A stretch of DNA of 64,000 nucleotides from Pontederia crassipes (taxonomy: Eukaryota > Streptophyta > Magnoliopsida > Commelinales > Pontederiaceae): assembly GCA_030549335.1 (NCBI GenBank), contig CM060183.1:25556552-25620551 (forward strand), in the 5' to 3' direction. The notes under the pieces were generated by a model. It was not told where the DNA came from. It saw only the letters and a list, made by a program, of their open reading frames with translations, and did not search any database. Below, in pieces: positions 35,240-47,195 of the stretch. Both the position numbers and the translations under genes were made by a program. How positions within the stretch are numbered: position 1 is the first letter of the stretch; the number at the start of each line of letters is the position of its first letter.

Positions 35240-36530
35240 TAGTGAGTAATTAGGAAGTATGTCGAGGATACACTTGATCAAAGCACACTTTACTTGAGTT
35301 AGGGTCTTCATTTTCTAGTGTGCTAATTTAATTTTCTTAGAAATATATGCTTGTTCTCTTACAATTAGTTGCTCATGAAAAATGATAACTCCCAAGGACA
35401 CGAAGGGGAACTAGTGTTCATTGCAAGAGTTTCTCTTATACACGTTTTCCATTTGTTGTTGACTTTTGGATGGAGGTAGATGATTGACTTAGCCAAATTG
35501 ATCTTCTAATTAGTGTACATGTAGTATAGTTCAGAAATTCTTTCAACCTTTTGTACTTGAGATAGTCACAAGCATTGTAATGATTAGACCGTCAATAGTT
35601 GTGAAACTAAAATAAAATATTTTACCTTGTCTCGTGCCTTTATGATTAAAGTTGTAGGAGGGATAATAATTAACCTTGTCTTATAAATTTATAATTTCAC
35701 ATTGTCTCATACCTTAAGAGTTTGAATACAAGCTTTTATTCACATGAAACCATGTTGAATGTTTTTTTTTTCATATCCACTTTGAGTATCATATATTTTC
35801 ATTTATTATATCTTATAGAGTGGGCTATCCCTCTTACATCTATTACCAACAAAACAAGATTGCATAGGATCAATGAGGAAGGGCATATTTCGGCAATAGA
35901 GTTTGGAAATTACTGTATATAGGACATGATATCGAAAGAAAGGCCTAAAAATATTAATTGTGGGGGTTTTTCTTTGTTTTAGGAATAAAATTTTATGGTT
36001 ATGCTCACATCCTTTTGAAAATCCTGGAATTTGAAAAAATATAAAAAATCTCATTTGTGGCATCAAGCCCCATAATATCTCAACAATTTTTATAACTAAT
36101 TTTTGTAACCATTAGGTTGAGGAGATTTGCCAAGTGGCATGGCTTAAATAAAATTTTGATCTCTTGAATAGCCACCTAAGATGAAAAGGATGCTAAGTCA
36201 CCGTTAGGGAAAGTGTTTAGTAAAGGCCTATCTTTTCATCCGTTATTATGTCTAATTAGGAGGGACGATAGAACTAAACTTGCTTCTTATAATTGTAGTA
36301 TTATACTAAGATGAAAAAGTTGTGTTCTTATCGTTCTCTCTAAGTCAATTTATCTTGGACTAACTCCTGACTCTATTTTTTATACCTTTTTTTTAAGTTG
36401 CATGTTAATTATGTTCTGAACATAAATTTCCTAATTCAAAGTTGATTAAAGTAAACAACTCATTCTTAACCTCAAGATTTTGAATTTCTTGTTTAATATC
36501 TCATGCCCTATTTTCCAATCTATCCAATAG
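35240..36530 (-). mobile_element. L1-type LINE relic 3
   Basis: Minus-strand similarity to the LINE at 5.0-7.3 kb in the same order: TCATATCCACTTTGAGTATC (35772 on, against the VDMEK-coding stretch near 6460), GGCCTAAAAATATTAATTG (35941 on, against 6665) and CTAAGTCAATTTATCTTGGA (36340 on, against 7150). Heavily decayed, with no long frame. The outer ends are approximate. Confidence 0.65.
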
Positions 36531-36957
36531 AGATGTTCATGGATTGAATTGGACCCGCATGATCATATATGAGAATGTATTATGGGGTGCGAATTTGTCT
36601 CAACTCGACCTAGGTTGGGTCGAGTTATCTAATCATCATTTTTTAAATTTTTTGTTTTTATATATTTATTTAATACAAAGTATTTTTATTATTTATTTTA
36701 AAGCATAAGATAAATATTTTTAGCATTTAAATATTATTTTCATACTTAAAATTTTTATTTTAATATTATTTAAAAATTTTAAATCAAATTTAGGTTTAAA
36801 GCTAAATAAAAATGTAGAACAATTAAAAGTTCAAAACATTAGATCGTACTAGGTTGAAATTTTTTATTCTTACCCGATCCACCCATGGATTAGGTTGGGT
36901 CCAGTCAAGTTATCAAATTCACTAGATTGATTCAACCCGATGAATGTCCTTATTGTG
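36529..36957. mobile_element. Probable hAT-like MITE
   Basis: The left end AGATGTTCATGGATTGAATT resembles the complement of the right end GGACATTCATCGGGTTGAAT. The interior has GACCTAGGTTGGGTCGAG on the left and ACCCATGGATTAGGTTGGG on the right. No clear target duplication. Confidence 0.5.
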
Positions 36958-38439
36958 CATACTATTAGGAGGTGTTTTCATACAAGTAATATTTCTAAAG
37001 TACCCATAATGTGAAATTAAATTACTTGTGCCCATTTACTTTATTTTAATTTTATAAAAAAATATCAATTATCTAGCAATGGAGACTATTTGTGAAATGA
37101 CAATCCACATTAACTAGGAGATGTTCATTTAGATTGTCAGTGATGTCTATCTTCTTTCCCTTTTATCCTTTCCAATATCAAATAAATAAAATACAAAATA
37201 ATATAAAAAAATATGTAATGACAACAATAACAAAAATATTATTACCATTGCAACTATAATAATTAGAAATATTAATTTATTATTTTTTTATTATTCATAC
37301 GAATTGCATAATATTATTAGTTATTATTTTGAATGTTACATATTTATTACCATGATTTCAATTTTAAATTATATAAATATTTATAACTAGGTTTATTTAA
37401 TTTATTAATTTTATGAATTTTTATTCAAGTTTTTAGTGGGATTATGTAAATTTTAACTTGAAATTAATGATAAAGAGTATTTTAATAAAAATCATATATT
37501 GCCTAGTAAGTTTTTATTATAAATAAATAGTATTATTTGAATTGAAAATTATTTATACATAGTAAATAAGGTAATACATATTATTAATAATTTAATAAAA
37601 AAATAAATAATATGAAAAGATAATGTAATAAACTTGTCGATAAAATTTGAGTGTATAGTTTTACTTTTATGACCTCAATCCAAACAAACCTAAGAGAGCA
37701 TTTTTTTCATATAATGTTTGTAGATTATCAGGTAATGTTGTGTTAAATTACTGGATCCATTTTATTATCCTGTTAACTTATAATAAGTAATGAGTAATCT
37801 CAATTGTCTAGAAGTGATAATGTAGATTATTTACGGGAGAGGAGACAATTCGGATTATCACCTGAGTTATAATTTTTTTAATTTTACTTTTTGGATTTAT
37901 TCTTTATAATTTTATTTAAATAAATTATAAAACTCATTAAATAAATTATAAAAATAATTAAATAAATTATAAAATTAATCAAATAAATATTTGTTAATTA
38001 TTATGAATATATTCTTATCATATTTTAACAAAACATATTAATTATTTTATAAATTTTAATTTTATGAATGTTAATATATATTTGTTATTTAAGTTTACGA
38101 AGTTAAAAATAATTTATATATGTAAACATGATTCTTTTAATTATGAGTATATCAGTAAAAATTATATATTAATTTATAAATATTTATTTTTAATAAATAA
38201 TTAATATGTATTGTCAAATAGATTGTTTATGTATAGTAAACAAAGTAATATACATGGTTTAGACAATCTGCATTGGAATGTTGAATGGCAAATGGCAATG
38301 CTATCATTTAACCATTCATTCTTAATTATGTCCTTTCGTTCATAATGCTCAAATAAAAAGTTATTTATATTTGAATTAGTACTAGAGATGTTTTTTGTGA
38401 ATAGTGCACTCGGAGAGGTTCCAACCTTTTTCTTACAAG
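36958..38439. other. AT-rich upstream region of the RsmE-like gene
   Basis: No coding signal until 38440. It is mostly AT-rich with no clear repeat ends. The proximal 100-150 bp should hold the promoter, but I see no convincing TATA box. Confidence 0.4.
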
Positions 38440-41400
38440 ATGGCCGCCGTAGCAATGCGATTTCCATCCTCTGTTCCCCTCCTCCGCACGCGGCAGAACC
38501 TCTCGTTGTGCCTCCGCGCCGTTTCTTCGAACGCCAACGCGAATCAGTCCCGCGGTGGGCTCCCGCGCTTCCACTCCCCAGTGCTTCCCTCCTCCAAGGT
38601 ATTCTGTCTTCATTCTCTTGAGCATTTCAGCAAACATTTGATGCATCTTAAGTATTTACGAAGAAAAAGTGGCAGGGAAGCGTTGTCCGGATCCAAGGCG
38701 ACGAGTTCTGGCACATGACGAAGGTGCTTCGCCTTGGAGCCAATGACAGGTACATGAGCGTGCGTTCTGGTGTATGCTTGTAGGCCGTCGTCTTGTACAT
38801 TGAACAATTTTTAATTTCTTGTGTCATTGGGGTCCAGAGTGGAGCTCTTCAATGGAAAAGGTGGTCTAGTCGAAGGTTGCATACAAAGTGTTGACCGCTG
38901 TGGACTTGACGTGATGGCACTTGAGGAACCGAAAGTCGTTGCCCGTCAGGGCATCCAGTGGCATGTTTATGCTGCATTTGGTGAGCGTTTGAAACGTTTG
39001 TTTGAACTAGCATCACTGTGTGGGCATTTTTTTTATAACAACAACAAAGCCTTATCCCACTAGTAAGCTACATGGATCATAATACGACGTCATTCCGCTC
39101 TATTAGTATTCTATTAGTAACCAAACTTTTCGATATATTATTCACCAATAGATCTTGCTCTATTAGTTTGTCAAGTGTCCGCCTTGACCTCCCTCTCCCT
39201 CTTTTAATTGCCAAGTGTCCGGCATTTTTTTTATAAAATTTTAATTTTTAATTCTTCCAGGGACACTAAAGGGTGGGCGTGCAGATTGGTTGGTTGAGAA
39301 ATGTACAGTATGTTTATCGTTTACATGTAAAACTAGTGAGATTAATTACCTTCTGATGAAAGTATGAAGTAATTTGTGGCGCTATGTTCTTATGTTGAAG
39401 GAACTAGGAGCTAGTAGTGTAACACCCATACTCACAGATCGATCTCCGACAATTGCTGAAAATCGGGTGGACAGGTTGGAGCGCGTTGTATTGGCAGCAG
39501 TGAAACAATGTAAATATCTTTGGGAATTCTATCTACTTATTAACTTTGCTATGTAATGGCGGTAATTTCTTTAATAAATTTTTTTATATGTTGTACCTCT
39601 TGCAGTATATTTTCTTTTCTATTTCATGAGGTGCAAAAGAAAACATTATACAACATATTTTCCTTTTCCTTAGGTCAGAGGCTACATCAGATGACTTTGA
39701 ATCCTCCTCTAAAATTTCATAACTTTCTACCGATTGTAAGTATTGCCTGTCTTCGAATGCTTCTTGTCTTGTATATGACAACTCCTTTCCGTGGTGCAAT
39801 TTTATTGTATTGGGTTTATCTTTGTTTAACCTCTTCCCAAGTTTATTGTAGTTTTTTATTTTTGTGGTAGACTGGTAGTATGAGCATACTTTATTTCCGA
39901 CTCCAGCTTAAGGATATCCTTAGATTAGAACTGCATGGTAATAAGAAACATAATAGCATAGCAACATGACATGCATAGATAAAAGACATCATATTTATTC
40001 ATTAGAGAATCCCTACCATGTAGATGTGTTTCCTTTCCTAGTCTCAGTATCAATTATCTCACTGGAAGAACAGCAAAAGAAAGCACTATGAAGGCGGATT
40101 CCTTCCTATGGATTATTGCCCTTGTGATAAGCTATCCCATGGTTGCATTATTTTTAACACACTACACGAAAAATGAAGGATCAATAGGTTGTTGATTGTC
40201 ATAATTAACAACTTCGAGATAACCCCTCTCAGAAAAATAAAAAAAGTATTAATGTATTGATAAGATTAGCTGGTGAATATTGATAATGACCTACATGCTA
40301 GTTATGGATGGTTTATGGAGATGTTTTATTGTGTAAGAAATATAACTACTGTGAAAAAGCAAAATATCACCTCAAAATCTGTACTGTTCATAATGTTTGT
40401 TGCAATGGTGTTAGATCCGGATTGGAATGGGACCTAAAAAGCCTCCGGTTAGGTTAAACTGATCGACCGGGTTAAACTCAATGCTTGAACTAGATAATAA
40501 TAAATAATAAAAGCATTAACATAGATATTATCACTTTAAGATTATAAATATAATAATGTTACTCTTTCTATCGCTTAATCTTTTAGGACAATAGTGGCAC
40601 ACCTAATTTAACATATTATCGTAGCAGAGGTCCAGAATTCAAATCTCGTCAAAATCCGTATTAAAAAAATAATTCCACCCTTAGTTGTCCGCGTGGCAGG
40701 CTAAGCTAAACTAAAGATTTCAGCAGCTCATATTTGTTGGGGAGTATTAAGATTGTTGGTTTTGCTGTCAATTTAAGTTTTTTAAAAAATTGGTAGCAGA
40801 TCTAATTTCATAAAGTTTTAGAGAAAGAGGACCTAAGTTGAATCCCTGGCGAAGCTTATATTAAGAAAAAAAGTATTTCTTTCCTTAGTTGTCCACGTGA
40901 TGGGCTGAATTAGACCAAAATTGTCATCAGTCCATACATGAGGGGAGTGTTAAGATTATAAATGTAATAATGTTTCTCTTTCTATCGGCTTAAGTTTTTA
41001 GTACAATTGGTATCACATCTAATTTAACAATTGCAATAAATATTATATCTTAACTTGGAAGGTTTAACAAAAAAAATGCAATTAAATATTACTCGATTTA
41101 ATTGTAAAAGTTTAAATAACATTTTTCTCAACAACAACAACAACAACAAAACCTTATCCCACTAGGTGGGGTCGGTTACATGGATCATACGACGCCATAT
41201 TCGTTGATCCATGTTCATAAGATTCAACAGGATTTTACGCTGTCGGGGCCTAACACAATCCTCCTCCTTTATCCGGGCTTGAGACCGGCTATAAAACATA
41301 GGTGGAGTTACTTTTTGTTATATTATAAAATATAATAATTTTCACAATTGATCACTGTTATTTTTTACAGTAATAAAAAAAATGAACAGTCCCACCTTAG

Positions 41401-42550
41401 CATTTAAAGAAACTACATGAATACAAAAAATATACAATTTTACATATCATGTCATATTGGCTTAAATTTGTTGCATGCTTAGTGTTTAACCAAGGTAAAA
41501 ATCCAACCACCAACATACTTTTGTTATTTATCCCTCAAATTTCAAAATGTTAGGTCCACTTCAATGACAACCAGCCAGTTTGGCTGGTCGACTGGTTCAA
41601 TAGGCTGTCCGGATTTACAGTGACCCATGGACTGGGTACGAGACCTGGTTCAGACAAGTCTGACGAACAGCATAGTTTGTTGTTTTTTTCTGGAAAGGAC
41701 TGCGCAAGAGTTCTTCGAACTAATAATTGAAAGTTTGTGTTTCAGTATCTGAATATAGATGCAAACCGTTTCTTTTTATACAGGTCTCTCAGTCAAATCT
41801 TGCTTTTTTAGCTGCAGCAGAGTCCACACCTCTTGTGAGCATTTTATCTGCATCAGGTCCTGAAGACAATGGACTTCTCATTGTAGGACCTGAAGGAGGT
41901 TAGTGCCCCTTTACTATTGAAATGAACTTTCCCTTTTTTCAGCATAATATTCTTAGTAAAATCTCATTTTCTTTTCAAAACAAACATAATTCGGTTATAG
42001 TTTCCACACAACTGTTTTGAAACTTGAATCGAGACTGTTCTCAAGGTTGGAGCTAGGATCTACAAAATTTGCTGTTGTCACTAAGACTGAATTTGGTTAG
42101 GCAGCGCCTACTGTAGGAGAGATATATTCTTCATGTGCTTTGCTTATGGTATTAAGTTGGACTGATACTCATAATGATAATACTAATATTTTATGTGCCA
42201 TGATGAAAGTAATCAAAGATGTTAATGGGATTTCCTCCCGTTTTATATTTCTTGTTGTGGACTAGTCTTAGCACTTTTCCCTTTGGTTGAATGTCTGGCT
42301 CTCCAGTATGTCTTATGTATTATGATAGATTATTGAAGCGTGTCTTGACATCCTATTGTTATCTGTTTCATGGATGCATGACTTTCTAATTGCCTTAGAC
42401 TTCACTGTGGAGGAGATTAAGCTAATGACAGAAGCAGGCGCAACAACTGTTGGACTTGGTCCGTGCCGTTTACGAGTGGAAACAGCTACTATTGCGCTTT
42501 TATCAACGGTAATGCTGTGGTCTGATTCCCAAATGCTAGAGCATCAATGA
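38440..42550 (+). CDS. RsmE-type 16S rRNA (uracil-N3)-methyltransferase, probably organellar
   Basis: Eight exons join in frame: 38440-38598, 38676-38749, 38838-38980, 39261-39307, 39401-39509, 39674-39735, 41784-41898, 42399-42550 (861 nt, 286 aa). All introns are GT-AG. RsmE uses S-adenosylmethionine to methylate N3 of a uridine in small-subunit rRNA (U1498 in E. coli) and belongs to the SPOUT (knotted) class. Seen here: the N-terminal RNA-binding part with GDEFWHMTKVLRL and VELFNGKGG, the GGRADWLVEKCTELG stretch, and the C-terminal knot motifs IVGPEGDF and GLGPCRLRVETA, which bind the cofactor. The first about 50 residues are rich in Arg, Ser and Ala with few acids, like a plastid or mitochondrial transit peptide. 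Transposed sequence lies in introns 3 and 6. Nothing is missing, so it is probably active. Confidence 0.93.
39039..39220 (-). mobile_element. RTE-type LINE 3' end in RsmE intron 3
   Basis: A 182-bp insert, minus-strand sense, sharing with 32123-32370 the CATTCCGCTCTATTAGTA, CAATAGATCTTGCT and CAAGTGTCCGCCTTGA stretches and the common tail. Perfect 16-nt repeats GGCATTTTTTTTATAA flank it (39023-39038 and 39221-39236). The tail has a small internal deletion compared with its relatives. Confidence 0.88.
40538..41036. repeat. Three-copy repeat of about 205 bp in RsmE intron 6
   Basis: Units begin AAGATT at 40538, 40749 and 40952. Each carries a TTAA...TTTTTAG stretch, a TGGTA/GTGGCA...ATCTAATTT phrase and a TTAGTTGTCC-CGTG phrase. 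The copies are diverged, with periods of 211 and 203 bp. Origin not known. Confidence 0.65.
41131..41308 (-). mobile_element. SINE-like element, copy C, in RsmE intron 6
   Basis: Same unit as 18391-18557, with the 5' end AACTCCACCTATGTTTTATA and a long TTG-repeat tail, minus-strand sense and so antisense to the gene. The flanks show no clean duplication, so it may be older. Confidence 0.85.
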
Positions 42551-44712
42551 TCTTGGGAGGTAAGCGTTCAGCCCATTTTGGCCAATGTTTTACTTTACCT
42601 GATCTAGTAATGACATTACTTGTATGTTCTTCCAGAAGTTTAAATGTTTTCTCTTTAACTTTGTTTAAGTCTAATAGACAATCCAGTTTCATCTGAGAAA
42701 AAAAAGCTTTATGTCCACGTCCTTGTCAGAAAGAAGACTCGGGCATCTCCCAGTTGAGTGTTAAGACCTAAGACCATTTATGGCAACAATTATGAAATGA
42801 TCTTCATGTAAGAACGTGGTATTGTATCTTCACATTTTTGTGTAAAAAGAAGTGCATATAAGCTTAATCAAGTTGGATCTTGGTCATGCTAGTCAAATCA
42901 ATGTTGTAGAAGAACCAGATAAACCTTGCATGCGTTCAGTTTTTTTTTTTCCAATTTCATCTGTCAGTCCTGTCTGAGCTGTTAGTTTACTTGTGTGACT
43001 TTGAAGTTTGAGCAAGACCTGTAACTAGAAACTTTTATGTTTTGATATTTATCTTACTTGGGCGTTGGGCGGATCTTCCCCCTCCGGGAATCCCCACTCT
43101 TTTGTATGATGACAGTAATTTTACTACTTCATATATAGTCATCCTTCCATTAAAAAAACTATTTATCTTACTATCTTTTGGGGTAAGAGATTGCGTTACT
43201 ATTGCAGGCAGGGCATCTGAATGACCTTCTCAAATATGTGCCCATGGAATGACATACATGCGTTTACTCTGCCAGGAAATGACGAGATCAACTGCATCCA
43301 AAGACGCGATGTTTCACCCTACCTGAGAGAGAAAGAAGATGCAAAATTCAGTTATGCTCTTATAAATGTAGCCCCTTTAGAAAACAAATTAAGCCAAAAA
43401 CTAAGCATAGCATAATCGTAGATTCGTAGTGTACTTGTATACACTCGTCCTTGTAGTAAACAGTAGAACATAACAAAGTCAAAAGATGGTTTTATATTGA
43501 AGGCAGTTGCAGCCATGGTCAACTGAAGTTCATAAGTGCCCTGTGGCCTCAAAACTCTGCTCTGGTATGTAACTATCCTACTATGAGTCAATCATTTCAA
43601 AAAAGACGATGCTTAAACATTGCGATAAATTGTTGTCCACGAGCAAAAAAAGGAATGATGTAGAAAAGATAAAGATAACAATTGCCTTTGGATCGATAAA
43701 TTTTGGTGGAAGGAGAAGGCAGTGGAAGAAAACTGGTCAAAAAATCGAGGTAAGATATTACATAAAAAGAGAAAAACAAGTGGCTAAAGAAAAATATAGT
43801 TCTCATATAGAACTTTCATTCCCCTCTCGCAATCTTATATCTTGACAATGTTAACGCTCGAAAACTACATTAGGAAAAAAAAACTGAGGTAGTCATGGAC
43901 TTGAAGTAGATGTAGCCTTCTCGTTTGTTTAGTTTCGTTTGATGATTTTTGCCCCAAGAAAAAAAAATGCCATTTTGCCACTTTCTATTAATTCAGATTT
44001 TTATGGTAGATTTTTTTCTTTTACTCTTTTCTCCCTCTTTTGGGGATGGACTTATAAAAAAAAAAGTAAAAGACCACGTATCAAACTACTTGCCATCTAA
44101 ATATAACAGAAGAGGTCGAGTATATATAAACTCCCAAATTTTCAAAACCTTTTGTAACTTTTAATCGTAGATTATTCCTTCAGTATATTCATTTTTCTGA
44201 TAACAAAAAAAAAAAAATACTGGACATAACATAAAATAACTTTAGCTTAAAAAATGGCTAGACATAGATGACCGAATTATGATTTATAAATGACAAAAAA
44301 CTAAGAAACGAGGGATTTATCAAATTTCAATCATTCAATTATATATCTAAAGTAGTATTGTTATCATATGTAGACTGTGTGGCCGTTGTGTTGAGTCAGT
44401 TTAAATAAATAAAATTTCGTAGGATAAAATACCTTTTCCGTTTTGTAATTAGTACCTATTAAGTTTTGTTTTGGTTGGTATTAATTGCTAAATCCAAATA
44501 TTACTACAACCAGCAAATGAATTCCTGGAAATGAAATCATAATAAAAGAATTAGCTTGCTGGAAACTTACCATTTTGTTCATATAAATCTGCAATCCACC
44601 TTGGCCCCCATTAATTCAGTCATTAATACATATCAATTATGAGCCACCTCGTCAATATCCCTTTTTTTTAACCTCGTCAATATCCCAGGAAACTGTAATT
44701 GCAAAAACAACA
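42551..44712. other. Spacer after RsmE gene
   Basis: The first few hundred bases likely include the 3'UTR. Several open frames of 60-80 codons occur but none has family features. A 15-bp direct repeat CCTCGTCAATATCCC occurs twice near 44648-44683. Confidence 0.45.
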
Positions 44713-44718
44713 TATAAA
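44713..44718 (+). promoter_or_regulatory. TATA box of the small basic protein gene
   Basis: TATAAA lies 42 bp before the ATG at 44755, followed by a GA-repeat leader (about 44730-44748). This implies a very short 5'UTR. Confidence 0.5.
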
Positions 44719-44754
44719 TGTGTGTGTCAGAGAGAGAGAGAGAGAGAGGCGATC

Positions 44755-44964
44755 ATGCTGGAGAATATCAAGACGAAAATCTTTGGATTACTGAAGGGGA
44801 GAAGGAAGAAGATAAAGAGAGACAGCAAGAAGAGCTTGCAGTATTCTGAGATGGATAAGAGTGACAGCTTCAGGATGGAGATCAGAAAGGTCAAGACCCA
44901 ACGGCTCATCGATAAGACCATAAAAGCCGCCGATAAGCCGGGCAAGGTCTCCATCTCCGCTTGA
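44755..44964 (+). CDS. Small basic protein, 69 aa, function unknown
   Basis: A 69-aa frame starting MLENIKTKIFGLLKG, then a Lys/Arg-rich stretch (residues 14-26), then MDKSDSFRMEIRKVKTQRLI and a C-terminal TIKAADKPGK motif. The MDKS-S-R-EIR pattern followed by a LI-(E/D)-T-(L/I)-K-AAD segment recalls a family of short uncharacterised plant proteins; that is recollection, not a search result. The N-terminal part could form an amphipathic helix. A TATA box is suitably placed and the frame is a single exon. The start is the first ATG after the GA-rich leader. Strong lysine bias could also arise from purine-rich DNA, which is the main doubt. Confidence 0.55.
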   Translation: MLENIKTKIFGLLKGRRKKIKRDSKKSLQYSEMDKSDSFRMEIRKVKTQRLIDKTIKAADKPGKVSISA

Positions 44965-45898
44965 ACCAGTTGGATTCATCGCATGTTTGTTACCGAAACG
45001 CAAAGTAGTAATAAGCTCATTGTTGTTTCTCGGTGCCGATACATGCGAATTAAATGTGCAATGTTAATATTTAGCCTGCGTTTGATTGAAGTGTTGCATG
45101 AATCATTTTATTTGATTACTGTTAAAATATGGATGAACGGAGACTGTGAGCGCAAAAACAAGTGTGAGTTCTTGTTCCTGATTTCTTTGCTGCATAAACC
45201 ATTCAATTCAGGTATTTGTTCGAGACACAAGTCCTTTTTGGATGATCATCAAAATATCTTTGTGATTATGCGGGCTCTTAGGGATTAGATTATTTCTCAG
45301 ATTCTCAAATCCTTTTCAAGTTTCTGAGTGCATTACATGCCCTAGATGATCCTTCAGGAGTCCATCGTTATCGCATCTAAGACCCCGTAGTTTTATCTTC
45401 TCTTTAGCGTCAAACCACTAAAATCTACTGCAGGTGGCTGTGTGGAAATGGCAGGATAGTTCAGAAGATTTCGTACTTGATATCCATTAAGATTTGCCTC
45501 TCAAAAATATTGCACAATGGGGTGTACGTAGTCAGAGTAGGACGTCTTGACATGATTCCCAAGTTTTCTTAACATTGGCTTAAGAAAAATCAGCCAACAA
45601 CATGTCAGAGAGGAAGGAAGATCCGAGTGAAACAAGTAAATCACCAGCTATCATTTCTGTATATCTTGTACTGCTGTCCCTGTGAGGAACGTTTTATACA
45701 TTGGAAAACCTGATAACAACGTGCAAAAAATGGATCATTCAGCTCTTTTCCCCCAAAAATGGAAAAGCTGATAACAACGTTTTATACAAGGATTGTTGTC
45801 AGGAAAATGTCCCCCAAGGTCATTCTATCACCATCCTTTTCGGCGTTACCACAGCCAATCACTTCAACAAGCAGTGCTTGTCACATACTACTCTTTGC

Positions 45899-45929
<31 letters not shown>

Positions 45930-47192
45930 GACAGAGAGAGAGAGAGGTGGGGGTGCGGTGGGCGGGGATGAGATGAGAGATTGACCAAGGCTAAATTGAC
46001 CAGAAACTGAACATGATGAAGTAAGAGGATTCATGTAGTTTTACTATTGGAGAGAGCTATTTATTTTTCTTTAATGTCTTGAAACATGATCAGCATATTC
46101 CAGATCCATTGTAGTTCCATGATCTTCTTCAACTACACTTGATAAAATACAATGGACATTTGCTTCAGCCCACTCTTTTTGAACTCCAAATACAAAGTAA
46201 TCAGGAAACGCACTTGTATAGGTTCTCCATTGGCGTAAGGCATCATGTGTTCCTCAACACATTTCACAAGCTAAAATAGATCATTGCAGTCAAATAACAA
46301 ACATAGCACATGGAGAAGAGATAACTGTGTGTGACCATATGGATAAGGAGGCACAAATTCTGTGATATTTGTGCTTAATTCTATTCTCTTGTGAATTCTG
46401 TGAGCCATGCATTAATCTGTCGATCGGGCTAATAGTCTCTGACATTTGATAGGCTACATGTTCATAGGACTACATCAAGCTATCACATGATATAATTGCG
46501 ACAAGCTAGCAGGCGACTTCAACTTGAAAGAGGGAAAAAACACAGCTAATTATTTTCTAGTGATAAAAGTAAACGTATCTCAATTGCAACTGTGACATTC
46601 TTTGAAATTTGATAGTGTGATCTTTTCTATATGCTGTATAATAACTATATTATGTTCCCGCAGGGTGTTGTTTTTGTATTGAAACCGAGATTTTTTTGTT
46701 AAGATATATTCTGAGAAATTTTTTTTAATGTTTAAGGACAACTAATGCTCATGAGAACTTTCAAGTGTTTTTTAGATTGTTTTTACCTGTTTGGATAAAA
46801 GTGTTTATTGTAAGAAAAAATATTAATTGTAAAAAATATTGATAAGTTATATATATGTGATTATTTGTGATACTCTTGAAGTTAAGTTTAACTAAGATAT
46901 ATTACTTATAAGTTATAAATTAAAAAAAAGGAAAATAGATACAAAGAGCGAATCTTGGAGACAAGCAACTCCGAGGAATGCACTTCCTTAGGTTAATATC
47001 TTGGAGTGCCTCTGATCCAAGGACGAAGATCGACAATGCCACGTTCAATGTCCGGTGCATTAGGCAATTAAAACCATTTTAGTACATACCACAAAAACCA
47101 TGAAGATGTTTAAACACAAGAAGCTTTGTTGATAATTCATATGGGGGCACCGACCGGACAAAAGAAAATTACATCCGGTACTAGTCACCCTA
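44965..47192. other. Spacer with GA microsatellite
   Basis: No gene is supported. A GA/GACA simple repeat occupies 45901-45947. A short repeated phrase CTGATAACAACGT occurs at about 45709 and 45769. Confidence 0.45.
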
Positions 47193-47195
47193 CTA

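Noticed and set aside
43042-43591. Small open frames downstream of the RsmE stop
   Set aside because: No similarity to any family; the RsmE reading frame ends properly at 42550, so they are probably 3'UTR or spacer.
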